Shown one piece after another: positions 19,608-27,284 of a stretch of 64,000 bases of DNA (its first letter is position 1; each line of letters begins with the position of its first letter). Location of the stretch: the NCBI GenBank assembly GCA_010365215.1, contig JAAFGT010000006.1, positions 50,872 to 114,871 on the forward strand. Reading direction: 5' to 3'. Origin of the DNA: Acidipila sp. (GTDB taxonomy: Bacteria > Acidobacteriota > Terriglobia > Acidiferrales > UBA7541). A program made the position numbers and the translations under genes. Below the pieces are notes generated by a model. That model was not told the origin of the DNA. It saw only the letters and a program-made list of their open reading frames with translations, and ran no database searches.

Positions 19608-21932
19608 TCACGGCAATTTCGCATATTCCGCTCTGGCTTGCATCAGGATCGGGATATCAGGATCGGCTTCTTTCCAGATTGTGAAGAAATCTTCGTAGGC
19701 GGCACGAGCCCTGGCTGAATCACCTTGAAGTATATAGGCACGTCCTAAACCGACGCGGGCCAGCGGGCCAAAATAGGAATCCACCACGATACCCGGATGA
19801 TCCAGCAGCCTTTGAAATTCGGAAGCTGCCTCTTTTCCCTGGTGCAACTGCAGGTATGCCTGCCCGCGGTAGTAGGCGGTCATCAAGCCGTCTGGACTGC
19901 TGGGATCATTTCCCCACCATTCGGTCTCGCCATTGACAACCCGTAGGTATTCGACCGCCTCCGCTGGCTTCCCGATTTTCATGGCAATTGCGGCACGCAC
20001 TACGGGAAGATAGCGCTTTTGTGCCCACCAGCTGGCAGGGGAACTGAGACTGTAATCAGCGACCCATTTTTCTGCGTCCGAAACCTCCCCGATTCGCGCC
20101 GCGGCCAGCGCGAGACTAATATCCGCACGATGCATATTGTGGGGTCTCGCGGCGAGTTGAAGATTGGCCTGTGCTAGTTTCTGCTCGCCTATCTCGGCAT
20201 TCACTAAAGCCAACCAAGAATAAAAGAGGATCGGAAAGCCTTCATTGCCGGAACTCTTGGCAGACTCTGCCGATTTTGCAATGCGCTTATAAATTTCGCG
20301 CGCGCGTGAAAGTCTTCCGAAATATAGTTCGCGGATAGCCTGCAGACCAGAAAAGTGATCGTTCTCCTGTGGGTTCCGCTTTGAGAATTCTTCTAGTTCC
20401 TTCCATCGCTGCGCGGCCTGCTGAGTATCGTGGCTAGCAAGCGCAACCCAATAACGAATCGTAGGGATATCTCTGTTTTCTATGTGCCGCGCCGTAGATC
20501 GGTCGCAGGTCCGCCTGGCATCATCCAAGCGGCCGAGCGCAAGCTCGCTGACTGCGAGATTGAAGTAGTTCGTAACGTTATCCTGATCTAGGTCTACTGC
20601 CAGTTGGCCCTGCCGGACGGCTTCTTGCCAATCTCCCATCCACATCGCAGAGTCGGTCAGCATCACACGAGCACCTGCGTCGCGAGGATAGCTCTCCGCC
20701 CACAACTGAGCTAACGACGCAGTTTCCTCCAGATCGTCTTTGTGGCCAGAGTACTTAGTGGCGATCTGGAACTGTTCGCGACGACTAACGCGATCTCGAA
20801 GCGCGTATGCCTTCTCAATGTTTTTATCCGAAAGGGTCTGATGACCCAGGCGATAATCCGCACGCGATAGCTTGACGTACGCAGACGCGAAATTGGGATC
20901 CAGTTCTATCGCGCGCTGGAAGTACAAAACTGACTCTTTGTCCTTGTCCTGGTTCGAGTAGCGCAGCCCCAGGCTGTAAGCTTGTAGCGCATCTAGGGAA
21001 GAGGTCGTGACGCGCTCGAACGGTACGTCGAACTTCTCAATCGAGGCGAGCGATTCACCGAGCTTCTTTCGGATTCTGGTAGCCGACGCGCCAAGCGCCG
21101 CAAGCACATGCTCTTTATCTGCCGACTCGGATTGCTCGCTCGCTAGTTCCGTTCCGGTTCGGCAATTCGACGCGCTAAGGCCAATCACGTAGTGGGAGCC
21201 GAGGGACGAGATAGAACCAGTAAGAACAGCTTTGCTCCCGATGCGCTGGCAGAGGTCGCGAGCGAGATCAGGGGTGAGGCGTTCGCTGGGTTGCCGGGCC
21301 ATGAGGCGCAACTCTTCGCCTATCTGCTGGTCGGAGAGAAGATTGAGAAACGGAGATTGCTCAAGCTGGGCGCGAAGGCCTTGCTTGAGCGTGTCATCAA
21401 AGACGGAATCGCCCGTGGTATTCAAAAAGTCGACCAGTACAACGGTGTCTTGCTCCGTGAGGCGATGTTTTACCCAGCGGAGATAGAGACCTGCGGCAGT
21501 GGCGCCAACGATTGTCAGAGAGACCGCAACCGCGAAGGCGATTTTCCAACGAGAGCTCGCGGCGCGAGACGGTGCTCGTCCTTCAATGCCGTTGTTGGAA
21601 GATACCAGCGCGATGAACCGGTAACCGCGCCGCGGCAACGTTTCGATGAATTGCGGACTCTCGGCGGAATCGCCCAACGCCTCGCGCACCTTATTGATGG
21701 AAGTGTTCAGACCGTTGTCAAAATCAACGAACGTATCTTCTGGCCAGATCTGCGCGCGCAACTCGTCGCGAGTCACCACACCGCCGGGTCGTTGCAATAA
21801 GACGACAAGAACTTGAAAAGGCTGGTGCTGAAGCTTGATGCGCTTGCCATGCTTGCGCAGTTCCCCGGCGCGCAGGTCCACCTCAAAGGTTCCAAAGCGA
21901 AGGATTGGGGAGGGTTGCGCTTCGAGGGCCAT
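19608..21932 (-). CDS. Winged-helix (OmpR/CadC-type) - TM - TPR regulator (class B tail)
   Basis: A 774-residue membrane regulator. Residues 10-108 are a Trans_reg_C winged helix (FGTFEVDLRAGELRKHGKRI, then VVTRDELRAQIWPEDTFVDF and TLPRRGYRFIA). One membrane helix lies at about 130-152. Residues 160-320 form an alpha/beta domain beginning VVLVDFLNTTGDSVFDDTL. The rest is TPR repeats ending in the segment [20 protein letters not shown]. The same tail occurs in the kinase genes at 49.8 and 61.0 kb, so a DNA-binding head has been joined to a tail otherwise used by kinases. CadC-type proteins bind DNA while anchored in the membrane. Target genes are unknown. Confidence 0.9.
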   Translation of the reverse strand: MALEAQPSPILRFGTFEVDLRAGELRKHGKRIKLQHQPFQVLVVLLQRPGGVVTRDELRAQIWPEDTFVDFDNGLNTSINKVREALGDSAESPQFIETLPRRGYRFIALVSSNNGIEGRAPSRAASSRWKIAFAVAVSLTIVGATAAGLYLRWVKHRLTEQDTVVLVDFLNTTGDSVFDDTLKQGLRAQLEQSPFLNLLSDQQIGEELRLMARQPSERLTPDLARDLCQRIGSKAVLTGSISSLGSHYVIGLSASNCRTGTELASEQSESADKEHVLAALGASATRIRKKLGESLASIEKFDVPFERVTTSSLDALQAYSLGLRYSNQDKDKESVLYFQRAIELDPNFASAYVKLSRADYRLGHQTLSDKNIEKAYALRDRVSRREQFQIATKYSGHKDDLEETASLAQLWAESYPRDAGARVMLTDSAMWMGDWQEAVRQGQLAVDLDQDNVTNYFNLAVSELALGRLDDARRTCDRSTARHIENRDIPTIRYWVALASHDTQQAAQRWKELEEFSKRNPQENDHFSGLQAIRELYFGRLSRAREIYKRIAKSAESAKSSGNEGFPILFYSWLALVNAEIGEQKLAQANLQLAARPHNMHRADISLALAAARIGEVSDAEKWVADYSLSSPASWWAQKRYLPVVRAAIAMKIGKPAEAVEYLRVVNGETEWWGNDPSSPDGLMTAYYRGQAYLQLHQGKEAASEFQRLLDHPGIVVDSYFGPLARVGLGRAYILQGDSARARAAYEDFFTIWKEADPDIPILMQARAEYAKLP

Positions 21933-22104
21933 CTAGACATGCCCCTTAGTGTTACCGGGAGTCTAACACCGCAAAGGCGATGACAAGTTTTAGGCGAGCA
22001 GATTCTCTAGATAATTGAAACTGCAAGCTTTATTCACTTAGAAGCAATCAAGTCGCAATCAAGCCGCCGTCCATTGTCCTTCCTTAGGACCAGCCTCAAG
22101 TTCG

Positions 22105-22125
22105 CCTCCAGACAACGTCTGGAGG
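22105..22125 (+). promoter_or_regulatory. Hairpin covering the ribosome binding site of the next gene
   Basis: Perfect 9-bp arms CCTCCAGAC and GTCTGGAGG around the loop AAC. The second arm contains the GGAGG ribosome site of the gene starting at TTG 22132, so the folded RNA would block initiation. This could be a temperature or ligand switch, or simply low constitutive expression. Confidence 0.6.
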
Positions 22126-22131
22126 TGGCCC

Positions 22132-22620
22132 TTGCAGATTGGAATTTGCAGCGCCGTCCTTATTTTGGGATTGGCACAATCCGGCCGGACACAAACGAAC
22201 ACCGGTCCAACCGCAGACATCGTGGACAAGGCCGCACCGGAACTTGCCACAAGCCCTCTTGCTATTATCGGGGCGACCCCAGACCAGGAAGCGCTGTTGC
22301 GTTCCCAGATTCAGATCATGAACCCCGCAGTGGTTCCTCTGCGAATCGTCTTTGTCCCGCATGGGAAGTACATTGACACTGCCAGAACATTTCAGCTGCA
22401 TGTCCCCAAAGGTTTCGGCAGCCTGATGTTCACACACTTGCCGAGCCGAACCGTGTTCATCGATATCGCTCGCTACTTAGGTCCGGACTGGCTGGGCTAC
22501 TGGATGGCTCATGAATTAGGCCACTTGGCCACCAACAGCGCGAAGGAAAGCGATGCTGAAAATGCTGCACATGAATTTCGGAGGCGCCTCAAAGACTCAC
22601 GGAATAAACACCTACACTGA
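22132..22620 (+). CDS. Small exported protein with HExxH metalloprotease motif
   Basis: A 162-residue protein with a signal peptide (residues 1-20, ending near SGRTQ). Its C-terminal third contains HELGH at 127-131, and an acidic residue in the following ESDAEN segment could be the third zinc ligand, as in small gluzincin-like domains. The short length and lack of other recognisable domains prevent assignment to a named peptidase family. The start is TTG at 22132 with a strong GGAGG 6 bp upstream that lies in a hairpin. The divergent neighbour is the winged-helix TPR regulator, which may control it; that is inference from position. Confidence 0.7.
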   Translation: MQIGICSAVLILGLAQSGRTQTNTGPTADIVDKAAPELATSPLAIIGATPDQEALLRSQIQIMNPAVVPLRIVFVPHGKYIDTARTFQLHVPKGFGSLMFTHLPSRTVFIDIARYLGPDWLGYWMAHELGHLATNSAKESDAENAAHEFRRRLKDSRNKHLH

Positions 22621-22666
22621 ACGGGCTCCGAGATTCTGGACGAGTGGTCGGCTACCCGGAAGCTAT

Positions 22667-22692
22667 CCCACGCGGCCACTTGGCCGCGTGGG
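22667..22692. terminator. Hairpin between convergent genes
   Basis: A perfect 12-bp inverted repeat, CCCACGCGGCCA and its complement, separated by 2 bp. It lies 47 bp after the HExxH gene stop and 112 bp after the end of the opposing membrane-protein gene. No T tract follows, so it would be an atypical intrinsic terminator or a repeat element. Confidence 0.5.
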
Positions 22693-22804
22693 CGGAATAT
22701 CGCAAGCTTATCTAATGGATCTGCCACCGAGGCAGGACTGACAGTCGCTATAAACCGCTTACAGCCTCGATGGCCCTCGTCAACTGAGGTCGGTGCCGCA
22801 CGCT

Positions 22805-23395
22805 TCACGCCGTAGCTGCGGCGGTGCTGCGGCTTCCGGCGCGCCAGCGCAGCTCCTGGATGGCGATCGTGACCCCGTACACGCCCACGATGACCGCCGG
22901 AATGACCACGAACCGATGATGCGGTGCGAGGTACCATGCGGCGGTCACCAGAACCGTCCGCGCCAAGGTGTGGAAGATCCCGACCCAGTGCTGGATGATC
23001 CAAGAGAGCGGCACCCACATCAGCCCGGCCAGGATCCCGACGGTCAGCGGCAATGACGTGTAGTCGACGCGGAAAAACGGGATGGCGATTGCGTAGACGA
23101 GCAGCGCCATCGCGACGCAGTGGAAGAAGAGGCTGTCAAAGGCGTTCTTCGGTCTGTTCTTGTCGAGGAAGTTCTCGCCTGTGAAGCGCGAGAGGATCAT
23201 GCCGAGATAGGCGATGAATCCGGTCCCGATGAACAGCGACCAAACGGCCAGGATCGGCGGCAAGAAGGCTCCCGCGATGCCGATCAGCATCCACATGATC
23301 GACCCAGCCAGCGGCATGGCGAGGCCGCGGCGGCCGGCGTATTCCGCTCGTTGTTGATCGAGCGAGCGGAGGAGCTGCGGCTGAGGGTCAGACAT
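22805..23395 (-). CDS. Multi-pass membrane protein of unknown function
   Basis: A 196-residue protein with five or six hydrophobic helices (for example SIMWMLIGIAGAFL, AVWSLFIGTGFIAYLGMIL, FHCVAMALLVYAIAIPFF, VVIPAVIVGVYGVTIAI). A polar loop FTGENFLDKNRPKNAFDSLF resembles loops of the DUF7010-type membrane proteins, but this is a weak impression. AGGAGA 5 bp before the ATG and a good upstream promoter support a real gene. The base composition is like its neighbours. No functional partner is adjacent. Confidence 0.75.
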   Translation of the reverse strand: MSDPQPQLLRSLDQQRAEYAGRRGLAMPLAGSIMWMLIGIAGAFLPPILAVWSLFIGTGFIAYLGMILSRFTGENFLDKNRPKNAFDSLFFHCVAMALLVYAIAIPFFRVDYTSLPLTVGILAGLMWVPLSWIIQHWVGIFHTLARTVLVTAAWYLAPHHRFVVIPAVIVGVYGVTIAIQELRWRAGSRSTAAATA

Positions 23396-23433
23396 GGATT
23401 CTCCTGTTCATTGGCAACGTCGAGAGGGGAACG

Positions 23434-23463
23434 AATATACAACCGCGAATTACGAGAGGTCAA
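23434..23463 (-). promoter_or_regulatory. Sigma-70-type promoter of the membrane-protein gene
   Basis: On the minus strand TTGACC (23458-23463) and TATATT (23434-23439), five of six matches each, are separated by 18 bp. They lie about 40 bp upstream of the ATG at 23395. Confidence 0.65.
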
Positions 23464-23607
23464 TTGAGGTTTGTATCCACTTTGGGAGCGAATGAGCAGG
23501 GGCAAGTTGCGCTCCATTGAATTCGCCGGACCGCCAAGCGGACATTCTTACGAGTCGAGGCGGCTATGCTATTCTCAGCCGTTCGGAAGCTACGCGGGGG
23601 GTATTCC

Positions 23608-24912
23608 ATGTTTCGATCGATGCTGCGATGCTCGGGCATTTTTTTCATGTGGTGTTTGGTGGGTGTGATTGCAACGGTATCTGCTTTTGCGCAGACCACG
23701 GTGATTCGCGCGGGGCATGTGATTGATCCGGCGACGGGGCAGGCCAGCGGCGCGCAGACCATTATCGTAAAAGACGGGAAAATTGTTTCCGTGGGAGTCG
23801 GATTGAAACTGCCGGCAGGCGCCAGGGTAGTAGACCTCTCGAGCGATTGGGTGATGCCCGGCCTGATGGATGCGCATACCCATCTGACGCTGGACATTGC
23901 TCCCGCCGATGCGCCGAATGATCTATCGGCGCTATACCTGCGGGAAGGGACCGGGCTGCGCGCGCTGCGGGGAATGTGGCACGCGCAGCAAGAGCTGGAA
24001 GCCGGGTTTACGACAGTGCGCGACCTGGGCAACTCCGCCAACCACGCGGATACGGACATACGCGTGGCCATCGAGCGCGGCTGGTTCCCCGGACCGACCG
24101 TGGTCAATTCCGGAAAAATCATCTCGCCCTTCGGCGGCCAGTCGCACGGGATTCCAGCGGAGCAGGCGCGGCCGTGGCTCTGGGAATACAGCGATGCGGA
24201 CGGGCCCGACGAAGTGCGCAAAGCGGTGCGCGAGAATATTTTCTACGGAGCGAAAGTCATCAAGCTGGTGGTGGACAATGCCGCTTACGTCTACTCGGAG
24301 GAAGAGATTCGCGCCGCGGTCACCGAGGCGCACCGCGCCGGGCTGCCCGTGGCGGTGCACGTCTTCGGCGGGCCGGGGGCGGATAACGCCATCGCCGCGG
24401 GCGTTGATTCCATCGAGCATGGGTTTGAGCTCAGCGACGCGCAACTGGAGGCCATGAAGAAGAAGGGTATCTTCCTGGTGGGCACGGACACGCCGCGCGC
24501 GCAACTGGATGCCATCGGCACGGCCGGGGGAATTTTTCCTGAACCGGAGACCAACGCGCGAAACATTCTGGACCGCCTGAAGCGCGCGCAGCGCATCGGC
24601 GTGAAGATGGCCTTCGGCACAGACGCGGCATCGGTGCTGCCCGGCGTGACGCGCGGCCGGATGGCTTTTGATTATCTGGAGGTTTGGACTGCCGCGGGCG
24701 TTCCCGCGCCGAAGATCCTGCAGTGCATGACCACCAACGCGGCAGAGCTGCTGCGCGTGCAGAAGGACCGCGGCGAAATCGTGGCGGGGAAATACGCGGA
24801 TATCATCGCCACGGCGGACAATCCACTGGAGAATATCCAGGCGCTGCAGAAGATTATTTTTGTCATGAAGGAAGGCAAGGTCATCCCGCTGCCCAAGGTG
24901 GACCAACCATGA
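23608..24912 (+). CDS. Exported amidohydrolase (imidazolonepropionase/Xaa-Pro dipeptidase-like)
   Basis: A 434-residue TIM-barrel amidohydrolase with a signal peptide (residues 10-29, SAFAQ). His90 and His92 in GLMDAHTHLTLD are the first metal ligands. AKVIKLVVDN carries the likely bridging lysine strand, and AVHVFG, SIEHG and FGTDAAS supply the remaining His and Asp ligands. The family includes aryldialkylphosphatase-like and Xaa-Pro cyclic-substrate hydrolases; the substrate is not predictable. ATG 23608 follows a GGGGG stretch; an upstream ATG at 23566 would spoil the signal peptide. The downstream YCII gene overlaps by 4 bp (ATGA), so translation is coupled. Confidence 0.9.
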   Translation: MFRSMLRCSGIFFMWCLVGVIATVSAFAQTTVIRAGHVIDPATGQASGAQTIIVKDGKIVSVGVGLKLPAGARVVDLSSDWVMPGLMDAHTHLTLDIAPADAPNDLSALYLREGTGLRALRGMWHAQQELEAGFTTVRDLGNSANHADTDIRVAIERGWFPGPTVVNSGKIISPFGGQSHGIPAEQARPWLWEYSDADGPDEVRKAVRENIFYGAKVIKLVVDNAAYVYSEEEIRAAVTEAHRAGLPVAVHVFGGPGADNAIAAGVDSIEHGFELSDAQLEAMKKKGIFLVGTDTPRAQLDAIGTAGGIFPEPETNARNILDRLKRAQRIGVKMAFGTDAASVLPGVTRGRMAFDYLEVWTAAGVPAPKILQCMTTNAAELLRVQKDRGEIVAGKYADIIATADNPLENIQALQKIIFVMKEGKVIPLPKVDQP

Positions 24913-25226
24913 GCGCGGCCGGCAAAGACGACAAGAAAATGTTCGCCGTAGTGGTGAGGTATATCCAGCCGATCGAGCAGGTGGATGCGGTGCTGGCGCC
25001 GCATCGCGCCTACCTGCAGAGCCACTGCGACGCGGGGCGCTTTGTCATGGCGGGCCGGCAGGTGCCGCGCACGGGCGGATTGATCCTGGCGCAAGCGGAA
25101 AGCAAAGAAGAGCTGCGCAAGCTGCTGGCGGAAGATCCGTTCCACAAAGCGGGCGTGGCCGAATATGACATTATCGAATATGTTCCCACGGTCTTCGCGC
25201 CGGGCTTCGCTGTTTTTGTGAGGTAG
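24909..25226 (+). CDS. YCII-related small protein
   Basis: A 105-residue YCII-like ferredoxin-fold protein: FAVVVRYIQPIEQVDAVLAPHRAYLQ contains the conserved His, followed by GRFVMAGRQVPRTGGLILA and the DPFHKAGVAEYDIIEY segment with the D-P-F motif. Family members include dehalogenase-like and unknown enzymes with a His-Asp pair. It starts within the stop codon of the amidohydrolase gene, so the two act together or are at least made together. No signal peptide is present, unlike its partner. Confidence 0.87.
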   Translation: MSAAGKDDKKMFAVVVRYIQPIEQVDAVLAPHRAYLQSHCDAGRFVMAGRQVPRTGGLILAQAESKEELRKLLAEDPFHKAGVAEYDIIEYVPTVFAPGFAVFVR

Positions 25227-25263
25227 TTTTCCCGGTGGTGATTCCCCGCTGCGCACGAATGAC

Positions 25264-25282
25264 GGCCTGCGCGAGCGCGGCC
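25264..25282 (+). terminator. Candidate terminator hairpin after the YCII gene
   Basis: GGCC-TGCGC pairs with GCGC-GGCC (one bulged T, 2-nt loop), followed after 8 bases by a run of five T. It lies 38 bp after the YCII stop and just before the end of the converging gene. Confidence 0.45.
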
Positions 25283-25286
25283 TGCA

Positions 25287-26498
25287 TCATTTTTCCATAA
25301 ATTGGCCATCAACAATGAGCCGGCGCTCGCCGGCTTGCAGCGATGCGCGGTCGAAAATCAGCCACACCGGATTCGATGCCGGGGAGCGCAGCGTGCCGCC
25401 CGACTCCCAATCATCACCCAAGGAAATGCGCAGGTAGCCCGAGCCGTAGCCATAGTACGGCGCGAAACCCGAGGGCAGGCGCTCGGCGAGCAGGGGGTTG
25501 GTGCCCACGACGATTTCGCCTACGCGGTCAATGTCGCCGCCGATCTCCTGGAAATACCGGCGCAAGCCTTCTTCATTTTTCTTCGCGCTCATGCGGACAA
25601 TCCGGCCGTTTTGGTATTCCAAGACTACGTCTTCGGCAACTCCGTCCTTCAGCGGCAAGCGCGGCAAGGCAATGCGACCTTCCGCGAAAGCCGGATCAGG
25701 AATAAAACGCAGAGCGCCGGCGGGCAGCTCCATTTCCCTGTCGCGCACGGAACGCGCGTCACGGGCGCGCGCGGAGGACATGTCACCATCATTTTTGTGG
25801 AACCACGCATCCGCGGGAACGCGCAGGCGCAGGTCGGTGCCATCGGGCGTGGTGATGCGAATGGTCTGGCCGCGAAGCCCGGCGATGAGCCGGCTCTGAA
25901 ACCTGGAAAGCGATGGGTAATCGGTATCGACCACCGCGCGCTGGTACATCGCACTCAGTTTGCGGATCTCGTGCGCGTCGCCCCTTTCCAGCGGCAGGAA
26001 CCAGTGAAAGTGGATGGCGCGGACGGGCGAGGCCTCGATGAGGCGCTCCCAACGATGGTCGTCGTAGAGGGAGCGGGCCGGCATCCACAGAAAAATCTGC
26101 GCCTGGGCAAATGCAGGACGCAACAGCGCGAAGAACTCTTCTTCCTGCTTTTTAATCTCCGCGAGACTGGAAGGCGCCTTGTCAACGATCTCCGGCGGAT
26201 CGAAGTTGAGCAGCACAACCGGATAGACTCCGGCGCGGAGAAATTCACTCTGCACGGCCAGAGTGATCTCCGGAAAGCAGGACGGGTCGTAGGCGATAAT
26301 GGCGTGCTCGCCGGGGCGCGGCGCGATGGTTTTTACCAATTGGCGGGCGATTTGTGATGCGTCATCCGTGGACAGCACAGGCAAGGCGGGCAGCACAGGC
26401 AACGCGGACAGAACAGGCATCGCGACGGGCGGCGTTTGCGCGGGGAGATTAAGACTTGCGCCAAGCAGCGCGCTCAGGAGCAGGAAAAATTTGTACAT
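25287..26498 (-). CDS. Exported M29-aminopeptidase-like protein, metal ligands apparently lost
   Basis: A 403-residue protein with a signal peptide (FFLLLSALLGASLNLPAQ). The body resembles M29 aminopeptidases: a ligand-binding N-terminal half, then TIRITTPDGTDLRLRV, a LPAGALRFIPD segment, DVVLEYQNGRIVRMSA and VGEIVVGTNPLL. In active M29 enzymes the last strands carry His ligands (IHLALG and HWD types). Here the matching places read YLRISLGDDWESGG and PVWLIFDRA, without histidine. Family placement is moderate and enzymatic activity doubtful. It is the last gene of a three-gene minus-strand run with a cyclase and a D-aminoacylase-like gene. Confidence 0.6.
   Translation of the reverse strand: MYKFFLLLSALLGASLNLPAQTPPVAMPVLSALPVLPALPVLSTDDASQIARQLVKTIAPRPGEHAIIAYDPSCFPEITLAVQSEFLRAGVYPVVLLNFDPPEIVDKAPSSLAEIKKQEEEFFALLRPAFAQAQIFLWMPARSLYDDHRWERLIEASPVRAIHFHWFLPLERGDAHEIRKLSAMYQRAVVDTDYPSLSRFQSRLIAGLRGQTIRITTPDGTDLRLRVPADAWFHKNDGDMSSARARDARSVRDREMELPAGALRFIPDPAFAEGRIALPRLPLKDGVAEDVVLEYQNGRIVRMSAKKNEEGLRRYFQEIGGDIDRVGEIVVGTNPLLAERLPSGFAPYYGYGSGYLRISLGDDWESGGTLRSPASNPVWLIFDRASLQAGERRLIVDGQFMEK
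26374..26427. repeat. Three degenerate 18-bp tandem repeats inside the M29-like gene
   Basis: The unit AGCACAGGCAACGCGGAC recurs three times with few changes and encodes a Pro-Val-Leu-rich repeat right after the signal peptide. It looks like a recent slippage expansion that lengthens the linker. Confidence 0.7.
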
Positions 26499-26530
26499 GC
26501 GATTTCTCCATTGTACATGCTGTTTCTCGA
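26491..26530. repeat. 20-bp tandem duplication over the start codon
   Basis: TTGTACATGCGATTTCTCCA is followed directly by a near-identical copy (two or three differences). Each copy contains an ATG on the minus strand, 20 bp apart and so in different frames; the upstream one opens a 14-codon frame that overlaps the true start at 26498. Confidence 0.65.
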
Positions 26531-26546
26531 TTGATAGCCGGGGCAT

Positions 26547-27272
26547 TCAGCGCCGATTCCCGGGCAGGATGGCGAAGACGCGGCAGGGCCCGCCCGAACC
26601 GCCTAATAACTTGATGGGCGCGGCAACAAGAAATGCGCCAAATTCCGGCAGCTCGCCCAGATCCGCAAGATTTTCCAGGTGATAGAGTCCCGCGCCAAGC
26701 GCAGCGCGGTGGACGGGAAAATCCTGTGACGCGCCGCAATCGACGTTCATGGTGTCGATGCCCAGGCCGCTCACGCCCGCGGCGATGCAGATTTCCGCGC
26801 TCTCCACGGAGAATCCCGGGAAATGCATGGTGCCGCCGGCATCCTGATTGCGATAGCGCACCGCGTCCGGCCAGCGCGACGCCCAACCGGTGCGCATGAT
26901 AACAATGGAGCCGCGGGGAATCCGCCCATGCCGCGACTCCCAACCGCGGACTTTTTCGGCGGCGAGGCGGTAGTCCGGGTCGTGCGCGCACTCTTCGCGG
27001 GCGTCCAGCACCACGGCGGGGCCGAACAGGCGCTCCGCGGGAATTTCGTCCACGAACATTTTCCCCGGTGGAAAATGCGCGGGAGCGTCAAGGTGGGTGC
27101 CGAAGTGTTCGAGCATAGTGAAGCGGCGGGAGAAATAGCCCTCGATTTCATGAGTGGCATTGACCTGGGCTGCGAAGGGGCGCTCGTCACCGGGCCACGC
27201 CGGAAGCGTGGCGCTGATGGCGTAGGTCAAATCGATGACGCGCGCGCCCGCGGCAAGAAGATGATCCAGCAT
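26547..27272 (-). CDS. Cyclase family protein (kynurenine formamidase-like)
   Basis: A 241-residue member of the cyclase/KynB superfamily. EHFGTHLDAPAHF at 55-67 carries the metal ligands His56, His60, Asp62 and, nearby, His66. IDLTYAISATLPAWPGD is the usual N-terminal strand, and GVSGLGIDTMNVDCG with the HRAALGAGLYHLENL segment supplies the C-terminal ligands. The fold hydrolyses N-formylkynurenine or related amides. No other tryptophan catabolism gene is adjacent. It ends 48 bp before the M29-like gene and starts 12 bp after the D-aminoacylase-like gene, forming an operon. Confidence 0.88.
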   Translation of the reverse strand: MLDHLLAAGARVIDLTYAISATLPAWPGDERPFAAQVNATHEIEGYFSRRFTMLEHFGTHLDAPAHFPPGKMFVDEIPAERLFGPAVVLDAREECAHDPDYRLAAEKVRGWESRHGRIPRGSIVIMRTGWASRWPDAVRYRNQDAGGTMHFPGFSVESAEICIAAGVSGLGIDTMNVDCGASQDFPVHRAALGAGLYHLENLADLGELPEFGAFLVAAPIKLLGGSGGPCRVFAILPGNRR

Positions 27273-27284
27273 CGCGCGAGTGCC

